Assembly (NCBI RefSeq): GCF_024195285.1
Contig: NZ_JALHBS010000019.1
Location: forward strand, 1 to 64,000
Source of the DNA: Aurantimonas marianensis
Lineage (GTDB): Bacteria; Pseudomonadota; Alphaproteobacteria; Rhizobiales; Rhizobiaceae
DNA length: 64,000 nucleotides
Reading direction: 5' to 3'
The notes under the pieces are model-generated. The model was not told the DNA's origin. It did no database searches and saw only the letters and a list, made by a program, of their open reading frames with translations. Shown piece after piece: positions 58,053-64,000 of the stretch. A program made the position numbers and the translations under genes. Every line of letters begins with the position of its first letter. The first letter of the stretch is position 1.

Positions 58053-59485
58053 GACGCAATCGCAGGGTCAAGATCCTGGCAACTCTGGGCCCCGCATCGT
58101 CATCGGAAGAGATGATCCGCAAGCTCCACGAGGCTGGCGCCGACGCTTTTCGAATCAACATGAGCCATGCCGACCATGACACGATGCGCGAGTTGGTCAG
58201 GCGCATCCGCAAGGTCGAAAGCGACATCGGGCTTCCGATCGGAATTCTCGCCGATCTGCAGGGTCCGAAACTGCGCGTCGGAAGCTTCACCGGCGGCAAG
58301 GCCGAGCTGACGGCCGAACAGGAATTCACCCTCGACGACAGTCAGCAGGAGGGCGATTCGACCCGCGTCTTCCTGCCCCATCCGGAAATCCTCGAGGCGG
58401 TCGAAGTCGGCCATCGCTTGCTGATCGACGACGGACGGTTGCAGCTGGTCTGCACGGAGACGGACAAGCGCCGGATCAAATGTCGCGTGGTCGCCGGCAA
58501 CAAGATCTCAGACCGCAAGGGCGTCAGCCTGCCCGACACGACGCTTGCCACCGGGGCGTTGACCGACAAGGACCGGCGCGATCTCGACGCCGTGCTGCTC
58601 GAAAACGTCGATTGGGTGGGGTTGTCGTTCATCCAGCGGCCGGAGGATCTCGCCGAAGCGCGGAAGGTTTCGCGCGGCCGGGCATTCCTGATGTCCAAGA
58701 TCGAAAAACCCCAGGCGGTCGAGCGTCTCGAAGAGATCATCGACCTGTCGGACGCGGTCATGGTGGCCCGCGGCGATCTCGGCGTGGAAATGCCTCTGGA
58801 GGCTGTTCCGGGCATCCAGAAACGTATCACCCGCGCCGCGCGCAGGGCCGGCAAGCCGGTGGTCGTCGCGACGCAGATGCTGGAATCGATGATTTCGGCG
58901 CCGGTTCCGACCCGCGCCGAGGTTTCCGACGTTTCGACCGCTGTCTATGAAGGCGCGGACGCGGTGATGCTTTCAGCCGAGTCGGCGGCCGGCCAATATC
59001 CGGTCGAGGCGGTGGCGACCATGGACCGGATCGCCGTGCAGGTGGAAAAAGATCCGTTCTACCCGGGCATCATCTTCGCCCAACGCCCGGCGCCGGAAGC
59101 GACCGGTGCCGACGCGGTCTCGCTGGCGGCGCGGCAGATGGCCGAAACGCTGGGGGTAGCGGTCATCGTTACCTATACAGCGACCGGAACGACGGGGCTG
59201 AGGACCGCACGCGAGAGGCCGAACATTCCCATCCTCGCGCTGTCGCCCGTGGTCGAGACGGCGCGGCGTCTGTCGATCGTCTGGGGCCTGCACTGCGCCG
59301 TGACCGAGGACGCCCAGAATCTCGATGACATGGTCGACCGCGCCTGCCGCATCGCGGTAGAGCAGCGTTACGCGAAGGCCGGCCAGCGCCTGATCGTCAC
59401 CGCCGGCGTGCCGCTGAGAACGCCGGGCGCGACCAACATGCTGCGCATCGCCTATATCGGTTCGGACGGGTTGAGCGCGGTGTGA
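58049..59485 (+). CDS. pyk: Pyruvate kinase
   Basis: Glycolytic enzyme of 478 aa converting phosphoenolpyruvate and ADP to pyruvate and ATP. Seen: KILATLGPASSS, FRINMSHADHDTM, the catalytic Lys and metal Glu in MSKIEKPQAVE, VMVARGDLGVEMPLE, and ATQMLESMISAPVPTRAEVSDV. The C-terminal allosteric domain is complete. Start MRRNRRVK overlaps the DUF1036 stop; an earlier in-frame start is inside that gene. Confidence 0.98.
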   Translation: MRRNRRVKILATLGPASSSEEMIRKLHEAGADAFRINMSHADHDTMRELVRRIRKVESDIGLPIGILADLQGPKLRVGSFTGGKAELTAEQEFTLDDSQQEGDSTRVFLPHPEILEAVEVGHRLLIDDGRLQLVCTETDKRRIKCRVVAGNKISDRKGVSLPDTTLATGALTDKDRRDLDAVLLENVDWVGLSFIQRPEDLAEARKVSRGRAFLMSKIEKPQAVERLEEIIDLSDAVMVARGDLGVEMPLEAVPGIQKRITRAARRAGKPVVVATQMLESMISAPVPTRAEVSDVSTAVYEGADAVMLSAESAAGQYPVEAVATMDRIAVQVEKDPFYPGIIFAQRPAPEATGADAVSLAARQMAETLGVAVIVTYTATGTTGLRTARERPNIPILALSPVVETARRLSIVWGLHCAVTEDAQNLDDMVDRACRIAVEQRYAKAGQRLIVTAGVPLRTPGATNMLRIAYIGSDGLSAV

Positions 59486-59569
59486 TCACCGATATTCCAT
59501 CGCCGCAGATGGTTTCGCGCCCACCGGCCAGGCAGCGAAACCTGACCAGATAGAAGCGGACGCCTTCAC

Positions 59570-60337
59570 TCAGATTGCCGGGCCGACGAGCTCTTCCGAT
59601 AGCCGCCCGGCGGCGTCCTGAGCGGATTTGAGGGCGGGATAGACGGCGAGAACCCGCATATAGGTGTCCAGCGCCTCTTCCTTGCGCCCGGTTCGCTCGA
59701 GGATCATCGCCAGTCCCATCAAGGCACCCCAGTGACGCGGCTCACGGGCAAGCGTCTGTTCGATGTCGGCCAGCGACTTGCCCCAGGCTCCGGTCGTGAA
59801 ATTGAGGGTCGCCCGGCGGTTCCAGGCTTCGGCATAGGCGGGGTCGAGGACCAGCGCCTGATCGAGGACGTCGAAGGCGGCGGCGTTCTTCTTCTCGGCC
59901 ATTGCCTCGGCGGCGCGCAGCATCAAAAGATCGACCGTCGCGCTGCCGCTGTTGCGCCACGACCTTTCAATGCGTGAGGCGATACGCCGCGCCTTGCTGT
60001 CCGAGGGCTCCCTGCGAAGTTCCGCAAACAGCCGGTCGCGCCTTGCGGCTGGCGTCTCGTCAGCGGCGCGGCCCTCAGGCTCGTCGGTGGATTCGCTCTC
60101 GGCCGTCGGCGCGCCGCCGAAAGCTTCGGGCGCGTCGACCGCCTCCTCGTCGGGAGGCGGGATCACCATGGGGGGCTGGTGGTCTTCGGGGGATGGGGCG
60201 ATGTCGGGAGACGCTTCGGGATCGGGATCGATCTGGAAGTCGAACGGCGGCGGCACGGCGTCCTGCGCTGCGGCGGGCAGGGCGAAGAAGCCGTTCAAAG
60301 CAAGGCCGATCGCAACGGACATGACGAAGCTACGCAT
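59570..60337 (-). CDS. Secreted tetratricopeptide-repeat protein
   Basis: Protein of 255 aa: signal peptide (SFVMSVAIGLALNGFFALPAAAQ), a disordered Asp/Glu/Pro-rich stretch to about residue 100, then TPR helices (LMLRAAEAMAEKKNAAAFDVLDQALVLDPAYAEAWNRR, ADIEQTLAREPRHWGALMGLAMILE, EALDTYMRVLAVYPALKSA). A periplasmic scaffold role is likely; partner unknown. A GTG seven codons upstream is an alternative start; neither has a good ribosome site. Confidence 0.85.
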   Translation of the reverse strand: MRSFVMSVAIGLALNGFFALPAAAQDAVPPPFDFQIDPDPEASPDIAPSPEDHQPPMVIPPPDEEAVDAPEAFGGAPTAESESTDEPEGRAADETPAARRDRLFAELRREPSDSKARRIASRIERSWRNSGSATVDLLMLRAAEAMAEKKNAAAFDVLDQALVLDPAYAEAWNRRATLNFTTGAWGKSLADIEQTLAREPRHWGALMGLAMILERTGRKEEALDTYMRVLAVYPALKSAQDAAGRLSEELVGPAI

Positions 60338-60423
60338 GCGGAGAGGGTAATTCTCCACAGCGCAGCGTCAATCAGAATTTTCGTGATCGTCGGGGATGGG
60401 GCGGACGCCCCGTTCCCGCGAAA

Positions 60424-60549
60424 TCAGCCCTGACGCGCCTTGAAGCGCGGCGCCTGCTTGTTGATGATGTAAACACGGCCCTTGCGGCGCACGAGGCGGT
60501 TGGCGCGATGGCGCGAGCGCAGGGACTTGAGCGAGTTCTTGATCTTCAT
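60424..60549 (-). CDS. rpmJ: 50S ribosomal protein L36
   Basis: A 41-aa protein, [19 protein letters not shown], then VVRRKGR-type segment ([12 protein letters not shown]) and ending RFKARQG. This is the longer, zinc-finger-free L36 typical of alphaproteobacteria: no Cys is present. The start lies about 175 bases downstream of purK on the same strand, with a hairpin between, so it probably has its own promoter. Confidence 0.95.
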   Translation of the reverse strand: MKIKNSLKSLRSRHRANRLVRRKGRVYIINKQAPRFKARQG

Positions 60550-60608
60550 GACATCACCGGGTCGTCTGGTGCGAGGATCGGATCATCCGGCTCCGCCGCA
60601 AAATGAGC

Positions 60609-60630
60609 GGCGCGCCATCGCTGGCGCGCC
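60609..60630 (-). terminator. Terminator-like hairpin after purK
   Basis: Perfect 9-bp stem GGCGCGCCA / TGGCGCGCC with a four-base loop. On the minus strand it is followed by GCTCATTTTG, a poor U-run, so termination may be weak. It separates the purEK operon from rpmJ. Confidence 0.45.
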
Positions 60631-60726
60631 GAAAAGATTGGCGTGGGGATAGCTTCACCGGGTGGGCTTGTCAATGTTGGGGGCCGTGCCGCGGTTGTGT
60701 CTCCGCCGAGGGGCTGGCCCAGCCCC

Positions 60727-61812
60727 TCAGCAATTTGCCGGCCCGGTCAACCGCGTGAAGTGGCCCATCTTGCGGCCGGCCCGCGCCTCCGCCTTGCCGT
60801 AGAGATGGACAAGGACGGCCGGTTCGGTAAGGAGGCTTGCGGCGCGCTTCACCTCGTCGCCGATCAGGTTCTCCATGACACAGTCGGAATGGCGGGCGGG
60901 CGCGCCGAGCGGCAGGCCGGCAACGGCCCGGATATGCTGCTCGAACTGCGAGATCACGCAGGCGGCCTCGGTCCAATGGCCGGAATTGTGAACCCGCGGC
61001 GCGATCTCGTTGACCAGCAGGCCGCCGTCGGCGTCGACGAAAAACTCGACACCGATGACGCCGACATATTGCAGCCGTTCGAGAATACGGGACGCAATAT
61101 CCTTGGCCTCGCGCGCCACGTCGTCGGTGATCTTGCCCGGCACGGTGGAGCACCGGAGAATGCCAAGCCCGTGCACGTTTTCCGCCGGATCGAAGACGGC
61201 AATGGTTCCGTCGGTGCCGCGCGCGCCGATTACCGAGCATTCGTAGGCGAAGGGGACGCGCTTTTCCAGGATCGACGGGACGCCGCCAAGGCTTTCGAAG
61301 ACATCGGCAAGCGGGGCGTCCTTGCGGATCGTCGCCTGGCCCTTGCCATCATAGCCCAAGCGCCGCGTCTTCAGGATCGCCTCACCGCCAAGCTGGATCA
61401 GAGCGTGATCCAGTTCCGCCGCGCTGTCGATCGCCCGCCATTCGGCGGTCGCGACTCCGATGCCATTGAGGAAGGCCTTTTCGACCACCCGATCCTGGGC
61501 GATCTCCAGCGCGTCGGCCGATGGATGCAGCGGAACGGCCTGCACGGCGAGGCGGAGCGGTTCGACCGGCACGTTCTCGAATTCATAGGTCACGATGTCG
61601 CAGTGGCCGACCAGTCTGGCCAAAGCGGCGACATCGTCATAGGCGGCGACCAGGGTCTCGTTCGCCAGCTGCGCCGCCGGGCAGGCCGGCTCGGGATCGA
61701 GCACGATTGTGCGGTAGCCGAGGCGGGCGGCCGCCATCGCCAGCATGCGGCCGAGTTGACCGCCGCCAATGATGCCGATGGTGGCGCCCGTCGGTAGCGG
61801 AACCGGGCTCAT
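60727..61812 (-). CDS. purK: 5-(carboxyamino)imidazole ribonucleotide synthase
   Basis: ATP-grasp enzyme of 361 aa that carboxylates AIR to N5-CAIR in purine synthesis. Seen: [48 protein letters not shown], and the Mg-binding [28 protein letters not shown]. Starts within the purE stop (ATGA overlap), so the two steps are encoded in a coupled pair. Confidence 0.98.
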   Translation of the reverse strand: MSPVPLPTGATIGIIGGGQLGRMLAMAAARLGYRTIVLDPEPACPAAQLANETLVAAYDDVAALARLVGHCDIVTYEFENVPVEPLRLAVQAVPLHPSADALEIAQDRVVEKAFLNGIGVATAEWRAIDSAAELDHALIQLGGEAILKTRRLGYDGKGQATIRKDAPLADVFESLGGVPSILEKRVPFAYECSVIGARGTDGTIAVFDPAENVHGLGILRCSTVPGKITDDVAREAKDIASRILERLQYVGVIGVEFFVDADGGLLVNEIAPRVHNSGHWTEAACVISQFEQHIRAVAGLPLGAPARHSDCVMENLIGDEVKRAASLLTEPAVLVHLYGKAEARAGRKMGHFTRLTGPANC

Positions 61813-62312
61813 TCCGCATCCCTTGGTGCCAAAGCGACAGCGTCGGTCTGCGCCTGGCGCCAGGTATCGAGCCGCGTAGCCAGCGACTCGTCCGAGAGGG
61901 CAAGGACGCTCGCCGCGAGCAAGGCGGCGTTGACCGCGCCGGCCCGTCCGATCGCAAGGGTCCCGACCGGAATGCCCGCCGGCATCTGCACGATCGACAG
62001 CAGGCTGTCCTTGCCGGAAAGAGCACGGCTTTCCACCGGCACGCCGAAAACCGGCAACGGGGTCAGGGCCGCTGTCATGCCCGGAAGATGCGCGGCACCG
62101 CCGGCGCCCGCGATGATGACCTTGAAGCCCGCGGCCTTCGCCCCTTGGGCAAATTCGTAGAGCCGCTGCGGCGTGCGGTGTGCGGAAACGATACGCGTCT
62201 CAAAGCCGACGTCGAGCGCCTCGAGCGTGGCGGCGGCGTTCTTCATCACGGCCCAGTCGGACTGGCTGCCCATGATGATCGCGACGGGAGCTGCGGCTTC
62301 CTGTCGCATCAT
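61809..62312 (-). CDS. purE: N5-carboxyaminoimidazole ribonucleotide mutase
   Basis: Enzyme of 167 aa converting N5-CAIR to CAIR. Class I PurE motifs: [57 protein letters not shown] and [13 protein letters not shown]. It overlaps purK downstream and the YdcH gene upstream by four bases each, forming a three-gene operon ydcH-purE-purK. Confidence 0.98.
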   Translation of the reverse strand: MMRQEAAAPVAIIMGSQSDWAVMKNAAATLEALDVGFETRIVSAHRTPQRLYEFAQGAKAAGFKVIIAGAGGAAHLPGMTAALTPLPVFGVPVESRALSGKDSLLSIVQMPAGIPVGTLAIGRAGAVNAALLAASVLALSDESLATRLDTWRQAQTDAVALAPRDAE

Positions 62313-62512
62313 GCGCTGATGTCCGGGATGATCTGGTCTTCGAGATCCTGGAGGCGGTCCTTGATCGTCAATTTCTTCTTCTTCATTCGCTGCACCTGCA
62401 GCCGGTCGCAGCCTGTCGCCTCCATGGCGTTCACCGCCGCGTCGAAATCGGCATGCTCCTGGCGTAGGCGTGCGACCTGCAGCCGTAGGCCCGCCTGTTC
62501 CTGATCCTCCAT
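62309..62512 (-). CDS. YdcH-family (DUF465) small protein upstream of purE
   Basis: Protein of 67 aa, [16 protein letters not shown], forming a helical hairpin: [16 protein letters not shown], then [19 protein letters not shown] and a short acidic end. This is the DUF465 signature (LK-rich second helix). Function unknown. GGTAGGA abuts the ATG. The stop overlaps purE by four bases, so it shares the purine operon. Confidence 0.88.
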   Translation of the reverse strand: MEDQEQAGLRLQVARLRQEHADFDAAVNAMEATGCDRLQVQRMKKKKLTIKDRLQDLEDQIIPDISA

Positions 62513-62721
62513 TCCTACCCTTTCATGCGGCTGTGGACGCAACCGAATCGGGCCCCGAGGACTTTCCTCGGGGGCGCGTCGCCGAGGATTACCAAAAAGC
62601 GCATTACGGCGATACCGGCCCGATCTTGTGGTTCGACAGTGGGAGCGCTTTGTGCCACTTTCGAACAGTCGAGGCCACGGCTCTCGAGGCACGCCGTGGC
62701 AAACCTTGAAGGGAGACGCAC

Positions 62722-62898
62722 ATGTCCTTGGATACTCATCTCGCAACGTTGGAACAGCGCCACACGGCGCTTGACAACGAGATTTCAGCGGCACGGATCT
62801 CGAAACCGGCGATGAGTGATGCGGACCTCAGGGAGATGAAGCGAAAGAAATTGCAGCTGAAGGACGAAATCGAGCGGCTTCGTCACAGCAAGAACTGA
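62722..62898 (+). CDS. Second YdcH-family (DUF465) small protein
   Basis: Protein of 58 aa, MSLDTHLATLEQRHTALDNE, then ARISKPAMSDADLREMKRKK and LQLKDEIERLRHSKN. Two helices with the KRKKLxLKDEI signature identify DUF465. AAGGGAG precedes the ATG by seven bases. It stands alone, divergent from the YdcH-purEK operon, and is paralogous to the other YdcH protein 210 bases away on the opposite strand. Confidence 0.9.
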   Translation: MSLDTHLATLEQRHTALDNEISAARISKPAMSDADLREMKRKKLQLKDEIERLRHSKN

Positions 62899-63156
62899 AT
62901 CTGGCACATTGGGCCTGGGCGCGGCTCGGTCGCGCTCGGGCCTCTCATTAGGCTTCGCCGTTCGTGCCGGTCCGCCGGAATCGTGTGGCGGGCAGCGGCT
63001 CAGGAGCCTAGGACGCGCAGTTGCCGACCGGGAATTTGCAAAACTCGTGGCAGAACAAGCGGGATATGGTTTGACCTAGCGCAAGGCGCCGTGATCGCGG
63101 CCATGTTCGGATAGCAAGTAACGGCGCTGAGCCGTCCCTATCTGGAGTTGGAATCG

Positions 63157-63561
63157 ATGATCTTGCCAAATGGCACAATCGTAGCGGTAGCTGACGGTGC
63201 GTCCCTCAAACTCTTTCGCAACAAAGGGGTCGAAACGCGCCTCGATCTCGTCTTTCTTGACGATCCGGCCATCACCCCGGTCAATCCCGGCTCGGGTTCC
63301 AGGCACCGCAGCGACTCGGCCAACCCGGACGGGGGACGTCCGGCCGAGGACGCCGTTGCCGCGGCAAACGCGGAATATCTGAACCGGCTGGCGGTCGGGG
63401 GAACCCTGGATCATCTGTTTCTGATCGCCGATCCAAGGACCTTGGGCGAGATGCGCAAGCACTTTCACGCTAAACTGCGAGACAGGATCGTTGGTGAATT
63501 GTCGAAAGACCTTGTCGACCATCCGGTCGACGATATCGCGACCGCCATTCTGCACGCCTGA
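63157..63561 (+). CDS. Host-attachment family protein
   Basis: Protein of 134 aa from MILPNGTIVAVADGASLKLF. It shows the Host_attach pattern: N-terminal strand with ADGA, a variable loop with SGSRHRSDSANPDGGRPAEDAVAAANA, then FLIADPRTLGEMRKHFHAKLRDRIVGELSKDLVDHP. The family was named from an Agrobacterium protein needed for binding host cells, but it also occurs in free-living bacteria. GGAG lies eleven bases upstream; a TTG three codons earlier is an alternative. Confidence 0.85.
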   Translation: MILPNGTIVAVADGASLKLFRNKGVETRLDLVFLDDPAITPVNPGSGSRHRSDSANPDGGRPAEDAVAAANAEYLNRLAVGGTLDHLFLIADPRTLGEMRKHFHAKLRDRIVGELSKDLVDHPVDDIATAILHA

Positions 63562-63670
63562 TATCGCCGGTCGACCCGATATTGCGGCTTGGTCCGTATA
63601 ATCCCCTGGCGGGCCGTGATCTCGGGCGCAAAGCGGCCGGCCCGCCGAGCAACCGTTCTCGAGGAATGCC

Positions 63671-63982
63671 ATGAACAGATATGCGCTGACGCTGGTCCTC
63701 TCCCTGCTTCTTCCCGGCGCGGCCGAAGCGCAGTCCAAGGGAGATGCGGCAGCCGGACGGGCCATTGCCGAACGATGGTGCGCCGCATGCCACATCGTTT
63801 CGCCCGAGCAAACGTCGGGAAACGCCGATGTCCTGACATTCATGACGATCGCGAAGCAGGCCGATGACGAGCTCGGCTCCCTTAAGGTCTTTCTAGCCGA
63901 TCCGCATCCCGTCATGCCGGATATGAGCCTGACAGGCCAGGAAATCCGCGACATTGCAGCCTATATCGCGAGCCTGGGCTGA
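63671..63982 (+). CDS. Small class I c-type cytochrome
   Basis: Periplasmic haem protein of 103 aa. A signal peptide (YALTLVLSLLLPGAAEA) ends at about residue 20. The haem-binding CAACH is at residues 37-41 and the likely axial Met is in HPVMPDMSLTGQEIRD, followed by the C-terminal helix IAAYIASLG. Electron partner unknown; no oxidase or dehydrogenase gene is in view before the window ends. A GAGG sequence lies upstream of the ATG. Confidence 0.93.
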   Translation: MNRYALTLVLSLLLPGAAEAQSKGDAAAGRAIAERWCAACHIVSPEQTSGNADVLTFMTIAKQADDELGSLKVFLADPHPVMPDMSLTGQEIRDIAAYIASLG

Positions 63983-64000
63983 TCGTTGCCTGACAGGAAC

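Overview
The window reads as a chromosomal segment of a high-GC alphaproteobacterium of the order Hyphomicrobiales (Rhizobiales), close to the Rhizobium/Brucella/Aurantimonas lineages. The marker genes are a class I lysyl-tRNA synthetase, MucR, GapR (DUF2312), CpdR, an Omp10-family lipoprotein, homospermidine synthase, a cysteine-less L36 protein, an RpoH promoter with a ROSE thermometer upstream of an hsp20, and a suhB/MmgR-type small RNA between hisN and an N-formylglutamate amidohydrolase gene. I see no integrase, transposase, prophage, CRISPR array or plasmid function. Gene density is that of an ordinary core chromosome, and long open frames antisense to real genes are GC-skew shadows.

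Layout. 1-4.9 kb: branched-chain/amide ABC importer (partial livG, livM, livH, binding protein) with its FadR-type regulator. 5-8 kb: I78 inhibitor lipoprotein, betaine-type binding protein, MAPEG and NnrU membrane proteins. 8-12.5 kb: YfgM-like protein, Der GTPase, SleB cell-wall hydrolase, KDPG aldolase. 12.6-14 kb: a small stress cluster of an RMF-like ribosome-hibernation protein, a heat-controlled hsp20 and a strongly structured, unidentified sRNA candidate. 14-17.5 kb: lysophospholipase-like hydrolase, hisN, suhB/MmgR sRNA, formylglutamate amidohydrolase, cpdR. 17.5-22 kb: tRNA-Val(GAC), prfC, TerB-like protein, lysK. 21.8-26.2 kb: divergent mntR and sitABCD-type manganese importer with an MntR-like box between them. 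26.4-28.8 kb: tRNA-Gly(CCC), a threonine aldolase with an abnormal C-terminus, and a flippase-like membrane protein. 29-35.6 kb: gltB and gltD.

35.6-45.7 kb is an envelope block: SGNH hydrolase, MltB transglycosylase, galU, beta-barrel protein, KdsD isomerase, NfeD/SPFH pair, ferrochelatase, Omp10-like lipoprotein. 45.8-51.7 kb: double SpoIIAA-like protein, NTF2-like protein, homospermidine synthase, Rsm22 methyltransferase, PepF. 51.8-56.4 kb: sigma-54-type response regulator, a DUF882 LD/DD-peptidase behind a perfect CtrA box, and mucR behind a 650-bp leader. 56.6-64 kb: gapR, DUF1244, DUF1036-pyruvate kinase pair, TPR protein, rpmJ, the ydcH-purE-purK operon, a second YdcH protein, a host-attachment protein and a small cytochrome c.

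The main themes are envelope remodelling and the CtrA/CpdR/MucR/GapR cell-cycle circuitry. CtrA-like boxes (TTAA-N7-TTAA) sit upstream of several cell-wall or outer-membrane genes. The most novel-looking signals are noncoding: the sRNA candidate at about 13.69-13.88 kb with a C-rich loop, and a two-copy stem-loop element flanking the DUF882 gene. A likely frameshift makes the threonine aldolase gene run into a tRNA gene.
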